64,000 nucleotides of DNA from Saccharopolyspora rhizosphaerae. GTDB taxonomy: Bacteria > Actinomycetota > Actinomycetes > Mycobacteriales > Pseudonocardiaceae. The notes under the pieces were generated by a model that ran no database searches, had not been told where the DNA came from, and worked only from the letters and a program-made list of their open reading frames with translations. This document shows positions 36,320 to 45,388 of this stretch, in pieces. The position numbers and the translations under genes are program-made. Within the stretch, counting starts at the first letter, position 1, and the number at the start of each line of letters is the position of its first letter. The stretch spans positions 124,001-188,000 of the forward strand of contig NZ_RSAA01000008.1 in the NCBI RefSeq assembly GCF_003931915.1. The letters run 5' to 3'.

Positions 36320-37668
36320 CGCTCCAGCGGCAGCTGGTCGAGGCGGGTCGTGCGCAGCGGCGGGACCTCGACGCCGGCCCAGCGGAGGACGGTGGCTTCG
36401 GCCTCGCCGCGCTGATCGACGGGCAACCCGGTGAGGGTCGCGCCGTGGTTGGCACCCGGCACCAGGTAGGAGTGCGAATCCCACCGGCTCGGCGCGAACG
36501 GCTCGGCGCTCCACGGGTCGTTCTCACCGTTGACGAACATCAGCTCTGAACCGCGGTTGCGGACCCAGGAGTCCACCCGGCGCATCGCGCCCGGCCCGAA
36601 CTCCACCGGGATGTCGCGCGGCACCAGGTTGCGCGGCCGGCTCAGCTCGCGGTGGTGCAGCAGGTCGGCCAGGTGCTCGTCGGAGACGTCGGGCCAGCCC
36701 AGCTGGGTTCCGGCCTGGTAGTAGTACGGCGTGTAGGGCTCGATGCCCTGGTCGGTGTAGAAGGCGAACTCGACGGTCTCGTCGAGGAAGCGGTAGATCT
36801 CATCGGTGCTCGCCGTCGGAGCCGGGACCTGACCGCAGTCCTGCTGGCCCCGGTACTGCCAGAAGGCCCACGGCGCGTCGAGCACGACCAGCTCGAGACC
36901 TCGGTCGACGTCGCCGATGATCCGGTCGAAGGTCCGCCCCTGCGAGTCCGCGAAGGCTTGGAAGGCGGCGAGCATCTCCGGCCGGCGCAGCAACGCCTCC
37001 CGCTGCACCGCGGCCAGCGCCTCGCGGCAGGCTGGATCGGTACCGACCGACGAGAGGAACCCGTCGTAGGCGTCCCGTCCGTTGTCCACGTCGTTCGGTG
37101 CGACGTACGCAACGGTCCCGTCCACGTCGTCCGGGTAGAAGTGGCGGTGGTACACCGCCGTCATGCCGCCCTTGCTGGCACCGGTGGTGAGCCACCGCTG
37201 CTCGTAGACGCTCCGCAGCGCCGAGATCACCGCGTGCTCGTCGGTGGCGGCCTGCCAGATGTCGAGGTCGTTCCAGTCGGCGGGTTCGGGCCGCGACGGG
37301 GTGAAGAAGCGGTGCTCCAGGTCCACCTGGTTGCCGTCGACGAGCCGCGTGGGCTCGGCGCGGCTCGCCTGGGACGGCAGCCCGTACCCGGTGGTGCGGA
37401 GGACCGTCGGGCGGGACAGGTCGCGGTGCAGCAGGGTCAGCCGCTGCTCGAAGGAACCCGCTCCCGGGTGGCGGTGGTCGGCCGGCTGGGTGAAGGTCAG
37501 GTCGAACAGCCGGAAACCCGGTTCGGTGGGCCGCTCGCCCACCACGGTCAGCCCCGGCACCTCCGCCAACCGCTGCGCGACGTCCTCCTGCGGTGCCGCT
37601 CCCACGGGCATCCCGACCAGCGTCAACGCGCAGGTCACCGCGATGGTCGCCCATCCGCGCCAGTTCAT
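36307..37668 (-). CDS. Secreted S37-family (tripeptidyl aminopeptidase-type) peptidase
   Basis: 453 residues. Signal peptide: MNWRGWATIAVTCALTLVG..., cleavage near AAP at about 24-26. S37 family: alpha/beta hydrolase with nucleophile in TTGASKGGMTAVYHRHFYPD (about 163-182), a Trp/Tyr-rich substrate region (WAFWQYRGQQDCG) and C-terminal HGATL His at about 416. S37 enzymes of actinomycetes (Streptomyces PS-10 type) release tripeptides outside the cell. ATG at 37668 follows AGGAGG. An in-frame extension further upstream was rejected because it lacks such a site and would bury the signal peptide. Confidence 0.9.
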   Translation of the reverse strand: MNWRGWATIAVTCALTLVGMPVGAAPQEDVAQRLAEVPGLTVVGERPTEPGFRLFDLTFTQPADHRHPGAGSFEQRLTLLHRDLSRPTVLRTTGYGLPSQASRAEPTRLVDGNQVDLEHRFFTPSRPEPADWNDLDIWQAATDEHAVISALRSVYEQRWLTTGASKGGMTAVYHRHFYPDDVDGTVAYVAPNDVDNGRDAYDGFLSSVGTDPACREALAAVQREALLRRPEMLAAFQAFADSQGRTFDRIIGDVDRGLELVVLDAPWAFWQYRGQQDCGQVPAPTASTDEIYRFLDETVEFAFYTDQGIEPYTPYYYQAGTQLGWPDVSDEHLADLLHHRELSRPRNLVPRDIPVEFGPGAMRRVDSWVRNRGSELMFVNGENDPWSAEPFAPSRWDSHSYLVPGANHGATLTGLPVDQRGEAEATVLRWAGVEVPPLRTTRLDQLPLERHPL

Positions 37669-37805
37669 CCGACCTCCTGGTGAGCACGACGGTCGGAGCA
37701 ATCTAGCCAGACGGACGACCCACCGGACAGCGCGAGGCGAGTTCACGACACGTCCCCCACGCGCAGCAACGGGCCGCCCACCGCGCGTTCGGCGAGCGGC
37801 CTCGC

Positions 37806-37843
37806 GTCACCCGTGGTGCGCGACGTTGCGCACCCCGGGTGAC
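37806..37843. terminator. Long hairpin after the DivIVA-like gene
   Basis: GTCACCCG-T-GGTGCGC pairs with GCGCACC-C-CGGGTGAC around loop GACGTT, with a single T/C mismatch, ten bases past the minus-strand stop. The outer arms (TCACCCG/CGGGTGA) match those of the palindromes at 8759 and 45059. Confidence 0.8.
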
Positions 37844-37852
37844 ACCGTTGCC

Positions 37853-38788
37853 TCAGACGGTGGCTTCGGCCTCCTGCGGCAGCGGCTCTTCGTCGCGCTG
37901 CTTCGGGACGTCGACGTCGGAGTCTCCCTTGTGGACGGTCCCGGCCACGTAGGCGTCCGAAGCCTCCGTGTCCGAACCGGTCTCGGTGGCCACCAGGAAC
38001 GGCTCCGCGTTGCCCAGGATCCGCTGGGCGGTGCGCACCTGCTCGGCGAGCTGCTGACGGGTCGTGAGCATCGTCGCCGCGTACTCGTCGGAGCGCCGGA
38101 CACGGCGCTCGCCCTCACGCGTGGCCTCGCGGACGCGGCGCTGCGCCTCCTCGCGGCTGGCCTGCTCGCGCTCGGCGAGGATGCGCATGGCCTCCTCGCG
38201 GCGGGCGGACATGGACACCTCGAAGTCGTGCTCGACCTGGACGCGGCGCTCTTCGGCCTCGGCGTCGAGCTGCCTGCGCTGCCGCTCGGCCTCCTTGGCC
38301 ATCTCCTGCACCTCGGCACGGGTGCGGGCGATGAGCTCGTTGCGCTGCTGCTCGGACTGGCGACGCCACTCATCGGCCTCGGCGACCAGCTTCTCGTAGC
38401 GGTTGCGCAGTTCGGCGGCGGCCTGCTCGGAGCGGGCCCACTCGTGCTCGGAGGCGGCCTGGGCGCTGGCGACGATCTCGCGGGCCTCGTCCTGGGCCAA
38501 CCGGACCATGCGACGCATCCGGTCGGACAGCGCGTCCATCGAGATGGGTTCCTGCGCCTGGGCGTCGAGCTCGCTCTTGAGCTCCTCGACCTGGGCACGG
38601 GCCTGGTCGAGCTGCGCGGACAGTTCGTTGACCTGGCTCAACGCCGAATCCCTGTCCTCGGTGACCAGCCGCAGCTCGGCCTCGGTCTGCTGGATGTAGA
38701 ACTTCACCTGCGATCGGCGGTACCCGTACCAGACGGTGTCGAAATCGGCCTTCAGCGGTACCAGTTCGCGGTCTTCGTTGTGCCCCAC
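37853..38788 (-). CDS. DivIVA-like coiled-coil protein
   Basis: 311 residues from GTG 38788. N-terminal segment KADFDTVWYGYRRSQVKFYI at about 13-32 resembles the membrane-binding DivIVA N-domain (F-x-x-x-x-x-G-Y-x-x-x-x-V). Then comes an almost continuous coiled coil (about 35-260) rich in Glu, Arg and Ala with EAER/EEAR heptads, and an acidic disordered tail. Such proteins organise polar growth or septation in mycelial actinobacteria and resemble FilP/Scy relatives. No signal peptide or TM segment. Monocistronic, with its own terminator. It could also be a filament-forming scaffold outside DivIVA proper. Confidence 0.8.
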   Translation of the reverse strand: MGHNEDRELVPLKADFDTVWYGYRRSQVKFYIQQTEAELRLVTEDRDSALSQVNELSAQLDQARAQVEELKSELDAQAQEPISMDALSDRMRRMVRLAQDEAREIVASAQAASEHEWARSEQAAAELRNRYEKLVAEADEWRRQSEQQRNELIARTRAEVQEMAKEAERQRRQLDAEAEERRVQVEHDFEVSMSARREEAMRILAEREQASREEAQRRVREATREGERRVRRSDEYAATMLTTRQQLAEQVRTAQRILGNAEPFLVATETGSDTEASDAYVAGTVHKGDSDVDVPKQRDEEPLPQEAEATV

Positions 38789-39054
38789 GGTCTCACCCCA
38801 CCTGAGTTGATCAATTTGCTGGGAGCGAGCCACGCCCCGACGCGGCAAGTCCGTGCCACCCCGGTGATTCCTCCGCCGATGCGCCCGTCGAGCCGAAACC
38901 GACAACTACGACATCACCGAACACCGGTGCCACGGATCGCTGTGCCTCCATCTTCCTCGCGGAAGCTGTTGAGATCAACTGCTTGGTTTCGGTGCGGTGC
39001 AACGGACATCCGATGTTGATCCACCGGACACCCTCGCTGAAATGCCTGTTGGAA

Positions 39055-39630
39055 TCAGGTTTTCGCACCCGGTTGCAGCATCCGCCGAAAAGTCATCTCG
39101 ATTTCGTCTCGGCTCGGCACCGATTCTCGGACGATGCCCTGGAGCAGCCAACCGCAGAACAGCACCGACAACGCGCGTCCCGTCTGCGCGTCGGTGTAGG
39201 AGGCGAACAGGTCGGCGAGCGCGGTGTCCCACTCCTGGCTCACCTGGCGCAACGCGGGCTTGTGCAGTGCGGCGATGTAGAGCTGGTGCTCGACGGCGGT
39301 CTGCGCGCGGGCGGGCCCGAGGTAGTGCAGCACCAGGTCGGTCAGCGCATCGGCGAGGTCGCGACCGGATTCCAGCTCGGCGGCCCACTGCCGCATGTGC
39401 TCGACGTCGTCCTCGGCGGCCTGCCGCAGGGCACTCGCGAGCAGGTCGTCGAGGGTGGAGAAGTAGTAGGTGGTCGACCCGAGCGGAACACCCGCTGCAG
39501 CCGCGACGCTGCGGTGCGTGAGCTTCTCGACACCGCGTTCGGCGACCACGTCGATCGCGGCGCGCGCGATGCGCTCCCGACGGTCGGGGTCCTTGCGGCG
39601 AGCGGGCGGCGCGGGCTGGGTGGTCGACAT
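39055..39630 (-). CDS. TetR-family regulator of the choline operon
   Basis: 191 residues. TetR helix-turn-helix at about 20-65 (ERIARAAIDVVAERGVEKLT, then VPLGSTTYYFSTLDDLLASA), followed by a helical ligand domain. The TTYYF recognition helix is typical of the TetR_C_6/BetI neighbourhood. Divergent from the aldehyde dehydrogenase-permease-oxidase operon with 516 bases between, so it is the obvious candidate repressor, perhaps sensing choline or betaine aldehyde. The TGTACA repeat at 39830-39843 is a possible binding site. Confidence 0.85.
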   Translation of the reverse strand: MSTTQPAPPARRKDPDRRERIARAAIDVVAERGVEKLTHRSVAAAAGVPLGSTTYYFSTLDDLLASALRQAAEDDVEHMRQWAAELESGRDLADALTDLVLHYLGPARAQTAVEHQLYIAALHKPALRQVSQEWDTALADLFASYTDAQTGRALSVLFCGWLLQGIVRESVPSRDEIEMTFRRMLQPGAKT

Positions 39631-39829
39631 GCGCTCGGTGTTCCTCCCCTGTCACGGCGCGTGAGCGGATTCGGCATCCGGGTGGCGGGCGGGGGGCGAT
39701 GGGCCCATCCGGAGATCCAGCATGCCAGGTCAAGGGCAGATCCCGATGCGGTCCACATCACCGGCCAGGCGTTTCGCCTGTTCACAGCGCATTTTTCGAC
39801 GAGCTCCGGATGACGTCCTCGGCCGATGA

Positions 39830-39859
39830 TGTACAGATGTACACGTGTGGTGTTAGGGT
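39830..39859 (+). promoter_or_regulatory. Promoter and paired TGTACA boxes of the choline operon
   Basis: Two TGTACA boxes separated by GA (39830-39843) lie upstream of TAGGGT (39854-39859), a usual actinobacterial -10. With the first box in the -35 place the spacing is 18. Transcripts from here would carry a leader of about 280 bases before the first gene at 40147. Confidence 0.5.
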
Positions 39860-40146
39860 CCTCTCCCGGCACCGCAGCCAATGACCCTGCGCGATGGGAT
39901 TTTCGTCGCGCGGAATTGGACCAAGAACGCGCCGCAGAGCCACCGAATGGACCACCAGGAGGTGAATTCGGAACCGGAGGTCGCCGAACAACGGCACCAT
40001 TCGGCGAATTGCTCCGCATCACCCGGTGCGGATTCGCGTGGCGACGAATCGGCGTCCGCCGCATTCTGAACTCGCCGCCTCGGGTGAAGCGTGTTCATCG
40101 GGATCGCGGACGCGGACACACCAGCGATGGAAAACGGGGAAGATCC
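39860..40146 (+). other. Long leader region before the aldehyde dehydrogenase gene
   Basis: About 287 bases between the presumed promoter and the first start codon, without an assigned gene. A 62-codon frame (39881-40069) opens with ATG but has no ribosome-binding site and no resemblance I recognise. The DNA is slightly less GC-rich than the flanking coding DNA. I could not match it to a known riboswitch class. Confidence 0.4.
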
Positions 40147-41640
40147 ATGCCGCAAGCAGACAATTCGGCAGCCACGCTGCTCATCGACGGAGAATGGGTG
40201 CCGGCCGCCGACGGCCGCACCCGGCAGATCCACTGCCCCGCCGACGGACAGCTGGTCGCCACCGTCTCCGAGGGCGGTCGCGCCGATGCCGAGCGGGCCA
40301 TCGCCGCCGCTCGACGCGCTTTCGACGAGGGCGGGTGGTCCACCAGCTCCGCGTGGGAACGCGGTGACCTGCTGCTGCGCGTCGCCGACATCCTCGTCCG
40401 CGACAAGGACGAGTTCGCCCGCGCCGAATCGCTCGACACCGGCAAGCGCCTGGTGGAGAGCGAGTACGACATGGACGACATCGCCGCCTGCTTCCGCTAC
40501 TTCGGCAAGATCGCCGGCACGGACGCGGGCAAGCTCGTCGACACCGGTTCTCCGGACGCCATCAGCCGCGTGCAGTACGAGCCGGTCGGCGTCTGCGGCA
40601 TGATCACACCCTGGAACTTCCCGCTGCTGCAGGTCGCGTGGAAGGTCGCTCCCGCCATCGCCGCGGGCGACACCTTCATCCTCAAGCCCAGCGAGCTGAC
40701 CCCCTCCACCGCTGTCCTGCTGATGCGCGCGCTCGTGGAGGCTGGACTGCCCGCCGGTGTCGGAAACCTGGTGCTGGGCACCGGGTCCGAGGTCGGCTCG
40801 GTGCTCTCCGAGCACCCCGCCGTCGACCTCATCTCGTTCACCGGTGGGTTGCACACCGGCCGCACGATCTCCGCGATGGCAGCGCCGACGGTCAAGAAGG
40901 TCGCCCTGGAGCTGGGTGGCAAGAACCCCAACGTGGTCTTCGCCGACGCCGACTTCGACACCGCCGTGGACTTCGCGCTCACCGCGATCTTCCTGCACTC
41001 GGGCCAGGTCTGCTCCGCAGGCGCCCGGCTCGTCGTGCAGGACGAGGTGCACGACGCGCTGGTCGCCGAGATCGTGCGCCGCGCCGAGAAGATCCGCATC
41101 GGCGGCCCGTTCGACGAAGACGCCGAGACCGGTCCGCTGATCTCCGCCGCGCACCTGCAGAAGGTCGACGACTACGTCAAGGAGGCCGTCTCGGAGGGCG
41201 CGGTGCTGCGCACCGGCGGCAAGCGTCCCGAGGGCGAGCGCTACGCCACCGGGCACTACTACCTGCCCACGGTCCTCGACGAGGTGAAGCAGGGCAGCTA
41301 CGCGGTGACCGAGGAGTCGTTCGGCCCGGTGCTGACCGTCGAGCGCTTCACCGACGAGGACGACGCCGTCCGCATCGCCAACGACACGCACTACGGCCTG
41401 GCGGGCGCGGTGTTCACCAGCGACCCGGCCAAGGCGCAGCGGGTGGCCAACCGGCTGCGGCACGGCACCGTCTGGATCAACGACTTCCACCCGTACCTCC
41501 CGCAAGCCGAGTGGGGCGGGTTCAAGCAGTCCGGCATCGGACGCGAGCTCGGCCGCGCCGGGCTCGGCGAGTACCAGGAGGCCAAGCACGTCTACCAGAA
41601 CCTGCGGCCCGGTCCGCAGAACTGGTTCTCCGCGGAGTAA
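40147..41640 (+). CDS. betB: Betaine-aldehyde-dehydrogenase-like ALDH
   Basis: 497 residues, full-length ALDH. NAD-binding PWNFPLLQVAWKVAPA at about 157, KPSE at about 181, glycine motif FTGGLHTGR at about 237, catalytic Glu in LELGGKNPNVVF at about 257, catalytic Cys in GQVCSAGARL at about 291, and ESFGPVL near 385. Next to a choline oxidase-like enzyme the expected reaction is betaine aldehyde to glycine betaine. It could also accept other amino-aldehydes. First gene of the operon, with transporter and oxidase following at gaps of 156 and 18 bases. Start ATG 40147; upstream in-frame codons lack a ribosome-binding site. Confidence 0.85.
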   Translation: MPQADNSAATLLIDGEWVPAADGRTRQIHCPADGQLVATVSEGGRADAERAIAAARRAFDEGGWSTSSAWERGDLLLRVADILVRDKDEFARAESLDTGKRLVESEYDMDDIAACFRYFGKIAGTDAGKLVDTGSPDAISRVQYEPVGVCGMITPWNFPLLQVAWKVAPAIAAGDTFILKPSELTPSTAVLLMRALVEAGLPAGVGNLVLGTGSEVGSVLSEHPAVDLISFTGGLHTGRTISAMAAPTVKKVALELGGKNPNVVFADADFDTAVDFALTAIFLHSGQVCSAGARLVVQDEVHDALVAEIVRRAEKIRIGGPFDEDAETGPLISAAHLQKVDDYVKEAVSEGAVLRTGGKRPEGERYATGHYYLPTVLDEVKQGSYAVTEESFGPVLTVERFTDEDDAVRIANDTHYGLAGAVFTSDPAKAQRVANRLRHGTVWINDFHPYLPQAEWGGFKQSGIGRELGRAGLGEYQEAKHVYQNLRPGPQNWFSAE

Positions 41641-41796
41641 GGAGAGGAATCTTGTGTTCGGCGCGGCAGCCGGAGTGCGGCAGCGCCGCCCGCACGACAT
41701 CGCGGGAAGCGGGATTTCGCGCTGAGCAAACAACCAACCCGCGTCGTCGCCCCTGCCACCCGGCGGAGGCGGTCGGCCGGGGAAGGAGTTCGGGGC

Positions 41797-43344
41797 ATGA
41801 GCGCGCCCACCACGAGTCACGACGCCGGGCTCAACGAGTTCGGCTACACCAACAAACTGAAGAGGAGCCTCGGCAGCTTCCACACGTTCGCCGCAGGCAT
41901 CAGCTACATCTCGGTGCTCACCGGCACCTTCCAACTGTCCTACTTCGGCATGGGGTTCGGCGGACCCGCCTACGTGTGGTCCTGGCCCATCGTGTTCGTC
42001 GGCCAGTTGCTGGTGGCGTTGAGTTTCGCCGAGCTGGCGTCGCGTTATCCGATCGCCGGTTCCGTCTACAACTGGGCCAAGAAGCTCGGTGGCCCGCACG
42101 TCGGCTGGTTGGCCGGCTGGATGATGCTGCTGGCATCGATCGTCTCCATCTCGGCCACCGCGCTGGCCTACCAGAACACCCTCCCGCAGATCTGGTCCGG
42201 CTTCCAGCTGATCGGTGACGGGTCCGACGCCACCGATTCCGCGGTGAACGCGGTGCTGCTGGCGCTGGTGTTGATCCTGTTCACCACGCTGGTCAACGCC
42301 TACGGCGTGAAGCTGATGGCGCAGATCAACTCCACGGGTGTGTTCATCGAGCTGGCCGCGGCGGTCCTGCTGATCATCGCGCTGCTGCTGGTCGTGGTGA
42401 ACCCGCCGACGGTCGTCCTCGACACCAACGGCACCGAGGCCGCGTACGGCGGCAGCTACCTGAGCGCCTTCCTGGTGGCCGGCATCGCCTCCTCCTACGT
42501 CATGTACGGCTTCGACACCGCCGCCTCGCTGGGCGAGGAGTCGATCGACCCGCACAAGAACGCGCCGCGCGCCATCCTGCGCGCGCTGATCGCCTCGTTC
42601 GTCCTCGGTGGTCTCATCCTGCTGTTCGGCATGATGGCCACCCGCAACTTCGACGACCCGCAGCTGGCGGAGAACGGTCTGCAGTACGTCCTCAGCGACG
42701 CGCTCGGCCCGTTCGTCGGCCGCCTGTTCCTGCTGGCCATCTTCGTCGCGATCACCGTGTGCGTGCTGGCCGTGCACACCGCCGCGATCCGCATCATGTT
42801 CGCCATGGCTCGCGACAACGCGCTGCCCGCGGGCAAGTTGCTGGCCCGGGTGAGCCCGCGCTTCCAGACCCCGGTCCTTCCGGCGGTGTTCATCGGTGTC
42901 GTGGCGATCGTGCTGCTCCTGGTCAACATCGGACAGCCGCAGATCTTCACCGCGATCACCTCGCTGGCGATCATCCTGATCTACATCTCCTACCTGCTGG
43001 TGACCATCCCGATGCTGATCGCGCGCCTGCGCGGCAAGTGGAAGCCGGTCAAGGAGGAAGGCCGTTTCAGCCTGGGCAAGCTCGGCCTGCCGGTCAACGT
43101 CCTCGCGGTGCTGTGGGGCCTGGGCATGTCGGTGAACCTCGCGTGGCCGCGCCCCGAGGTCTACAACGCCGAGCCGCCGTACCACTGGTACCTGCAGTAC
43201 AGCTCGGTGCTGTTCGTCGGCATCGCAGCCGCGGCGGGTTTCGCCTACTACTGGTTCGTGCAGCGGCACAAGGTGGGTGTGCTCTCCGACCACGCGGCGT
43301 CCGCAGTGGACTCCGCCCGCGACGAGAAGGCCCCCTCCGTCTGA
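41797..43344 (+). CDS. APC-family amino acid/amine permease
   Basis: 515 residues with about twelve membrane helices. APC signatures SFHTFAAGISYISVLTG at about 28-44 and SRYPIAGSVYNWAKKLGGP at about 82-100, the first-helix pattern of GABA/amine permeases. Polar N- and C-termini are cytoplasmic. Placed between the aldehyde dehydrogenase and the choline oxidase-like gene, it probably imports choline or a related amine. That is unusual, since choline uptake normally uses BCCT or ABC systems. Preceded by GGAAGGAG. A different amino acid or ethanolamine substrate is possible. Confidence 0.82.
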   Translation: MSAPTTSHDAGLNEFGYTNKLKRSLGSFHTFAAGISYISVLTGTFQLSYFGMGFGGPAYVWSWPIVFVGQLLVALSFAELASRYPIAGSVYNWAKKLGGPHVGWLAGWMMLLASIVSISATALAYQNTLPQIWSGFQLIGDGSDATDSAVNAVLLALVLILFTTLVNAYGVKLMAQINSTGVFIELAAAVLLIIALLLVVVNPPTVVLDTNGTEAAYGGSYLSAFLVAGIASSYVMYGFDTAASLGEESIDPHKNAPRAILRALIASFVLGGLILLFGMMATRNFDDPQLAENGLQYVLSDALGPFVGRLFLLAIFVAITVCVLAVHTAAIRIMFAMARDNALPAGKLLARVSPRFQTPVLPAVFIGVVAIVLLLVNIGQPQIFTAITSLAIILIYISYLLVTIPMLIARLRGKWKPVKEEGRFSLGKLGLPVNVLAVLWGLGMSVNLAWPRPEVYNAEPPYHWYLQYSSVLFVGIAAAAGFAYYWFVQRHKVGVLSDHAASAVDSARDEKAPSV

Positions 43345-43362
43345 GTTCTGAAAGGAATGACC

Positions 43363-44916
43363 ATGACCGATCAGTTCGACTACGTCGTGGTGGGCGGTGG
43401 CAGCGCGGGTGCCGCGGTCGCGGCCCGGCTGTCGGAGGACCCCGACACCACCGTGTGCCTGCTCGAAGCCGGCCCCTCCGACGTCGGTGACAGCAACGTC
43501 CTCGAGCTCAAGAAGTGGATGGCGCTGCTGGAGTCCGGCTACGACTGGGACTACCTCATCGAGCCGCAGGAGAACGGCAACTCCTTCATGCGGCACGCCC
43601 GTGCCCGCGTGCTCGGCGGCTGCTCCTCGCACAACTCCTGCATCGCGTTCTGGGCTCCCGCCGAGGACCTCGACGAGTGGGAGTCGACGGGCCTGCCCGG
43701 CTGGGGCTCCAAGGACATGTTCCCGCTGTACAAGCGGCTGGAGACCAACGACGGCCCGGGTGACCACCACGGCCGCAGCGGCCCGGTGACCATCCGCTCG
43801 GTCCCGCCGAAGGACCCGACCGGCGTGGCGCTGCTGGAGGCTTGCGAGCAGCAGGGCATCCCGACCACCGAGTTCAACTCGGGCACGACCGTCACCCACG
43901 GCGCGAACTGGTTCCAGATCAACGCCAAGGAGGACGGCACCCGCTCCTCCTCGTCGGTCTCCTACCTGCACCCGGTCCTGGACCGGCCGAACCTGGAGAT
44001 CCGCACCAACGCCTGGGCCAAGGAGGTCACCTTCGACGGGACCCGCGCCACCGGTGTGGAGTACCTCAGCGACGACCTGATCCACTCGCGGACGGTCACC
44101 GCCCGCAAGGAGGTCGTGCTGTCCACCGGCGCGATCGACACCCCGAAGCTGCTGATGCTCTCCGGCATCGGACCGGCCGAGCACCTGCGCGAGTTCGGCA
44201 TCGACGTGCTGGTCGACTCCCCCGGCGTCGGCTCCACCCTGGAAGACCACCCCGAGGGCGTGATCAGCTGGGAGGCCAAGAAGCCGATGGTGCAGGACTC
44301 CACCCAGTGGTGGGAGATCGGCATCTTCACCCAGACCCAGGAGGGCCTGGACCGGCCGGACCTGATGTTCCACTACGGTTCGGTGCCCTTCGACATGCAC
44401 ACCGTGCGGCAGGGCTACCCGACCTCGGAAAACGCCTTCTGCCTGACCCCGAACGTCACCCGCGCGCGGTCCACCGGCACGGTCCGGTTGCGCAGCAAGG
44501 ACTTCCGGGACAAGGCCAAGGTCGACCCGAAGTACTTCACCGACCCGGAAGGTCACGACATCCGCGTCATGACCGAGGGCATCAAGCTGGCCCGCAAGAT
44601 CGTCTCGCAATCGCCGATGCAGGAGTGGGCCGGCACGGAGCTCTTCCCGGGCAAGGACGTGCAGACCGACGACGAGATCGCCGACTACATCAAGCGCACC
44701 CACAACACCGTCTACCACCCCGCGGGTTCGGTGAAGATGGGCGCCGTCGACGACGGGTCGAAGCCGCTCGACCCGCGGCTGCGCGTCAAGGGCGTGCAGG
44801 GCCTGCGCGTCGCCGACGCATCGGTGATGCCGTTCCTGGTCGCGGTGAACCCCAACATCACCACGATGGCCATCGGCGAGAAGTGCTCCGACATGCTCAA
44901 GCAGGACAACGCCTGA
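43363..44916 (+). CDS. codA: Choline oxidase-like GMC oxidoreductase
   Basis: 517 residues. Dinucleotide motif VVVGGGSAGAAVAARL at about 7-22. The sequence RVLGGCSSHNSC around His90 matches the His99 site that carries covalent FAD in Arthrobacter globiformis choline oxidase. VYHPAGSVKMG (His452) and NPNITTMAIGEKC (Asn496) match its catalytic His466/Asn510 pair. GMC signature 2 is GAIDTPKLLMLSGIGP. Choline oxidase makes glycine betaine and two H2O2, which fits the ALDH and permease genes. ATG at 43363 is preferred over the ATG six bases earlier because AAAGGA is then correctly spaced. Followed by terminator hairpins. Confidence 0.87.
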   Translation: MTDQFDYVVVGGGSAGAAVAARLSEDPDTTVCLLEAGPSDVGDSNVLELKKWMALLESGYDWDYLIEPQENGNSFMRHARARVLGGCSSHNSCIAFWAPAEDLDEWESTGLPGWGSKDMFPLYKRLETNDGPGDHHGRSGPVTIRSVPPKDPTGVALLEACEQQGIPTTEFNSGTTVTHGANWFQINAKEDGTRSSSSVSYLHPVLDRPNLEIRTNAWAKEVTFDGTRATGVEYLSDDLIHSRTVTARKEVVLSTGAIDTPKLLMLSGIGPAEHLREFGIDVLVDSPGVGSTLEDHPEGVISWEAKKPMVQDSTQWWEIGIFTQTQEGLDRPDLMFHYGSVPFDMHTVRQGYPTSENAFCLTPNVTRARSTGTVRLRSKDFRDKAKVDPKYFTDPEGHDIRVMTEGIKLARKIVSQSPMQEWAGTELFPGKDVQTDDEIADYIKRTHNTVYHPAGSVKMGAVDDGSKPLDPRLRVKGVQGLRVADASVMPFLVAVNPNITTMAIGEKCSDMLKQDNA

Positions 44917-44930
44917 GCACGAGCTGAACG

Positions 44931-44968
44931 GCGGGTGTCCTCCCCCACGCCACGACGGGGACACCCGC
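44931..44968. terminator. Hairpin after the choline oxidase gene
   Basis: GCGGGTGTCC (44931-44940) pairs with GGACACCCGC (44959-44968), 14 bases after the oxidase stop. Confidence 0.7.
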
Positions 44969-45013
44969 CCCTGGACCCCTGACCGCCCCGAACGCGTCAG
45001 GGCGTTCGCCCCA

Positions 45014-45050
45014 GAAGAGCCCTCCGGTCCCCCGTCCCGGAGGGCTCTTC
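45014..45050. terminator. Second hairpin downstream of the choline operon
   Basis: GAAGAGCCCTCCGG (45014-45027) pairs perfectly with CCGGAGGGCTCTTC (45037-45050). Confidence 0.7.
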
Positions 45051-45058
45051 GCATGTCC

Positions 45059-45120
45059 TCACCCGATCGGGTGGGGGCTGACATTGCGCGCACCATGTCG
45101 GCCCCACCCGGTCGGGTGTC
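45059..45120. repeat. Diverged relative of the 62-bp palindrome at 8759
   Basis: Aligns without gaps to 8759-8820: same outer arm TCACCCGATC, same GGGGGCTGACAT, and a right arm with GGCCCCACCC and GGTCGGGTG. The halves still pair but with a few mismatches and G-U pairs, so the hairpin has been kept while the sequence drifted. Confidence 0.7.
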
Positions 45121-45388
45121 CAGGCGGTGTGTCGGGATCTGCCGTGGTTCTGCGTGGGCGGTGGGGGTTGGCAGTGCGGCGGTCGGCTGCGTGGCTGCCG
45201 TGGACATCGTTGCCACGCCGTGCGGAGGACTTGCCCGTTGTGGCTGGTCGACGCGGTGATGGGCCTGGTGGCCGGCGGATGGGGGCGCGGCTGCGGGGGT
45301 CCGGGAAGACGTGGTGCTCCGCCCCCGGAGTGGGGACGGAGCACCGTGGAGCCCGAGTGGCGGGGACATCGCCCCCGCCGAGGCCCGG
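45121..45388. other. Non-coding region with a terminator-like hairpin
   Basis: 268 bases between the palindrome and the secreted-protein gene; no gene seen. GGTGCTCCG (45313-45321) pairs with CGGAGCACC (45337-45345), with CCCC/GGGG continuing inside. This is probably the terminator of the minus-strand gene ending at 45389. Confidence 0.55.

Noticed and set aside
39881-40069. 62-codon leader peptide before the aldehyde dehydrogenase
   Set aside because: No ribosome-binding site and no recognisable features; left as part of the leader region.
39853-45369. A 1838-codon open frame on the minus strand across the choline operon
   Set aside because: It is antisense to three well-supported genes, has a low-complexity His/Arg/Gln/Asp-rich translation and no recognisable domain; typical of the mirror frame of high-GC coding DNA.
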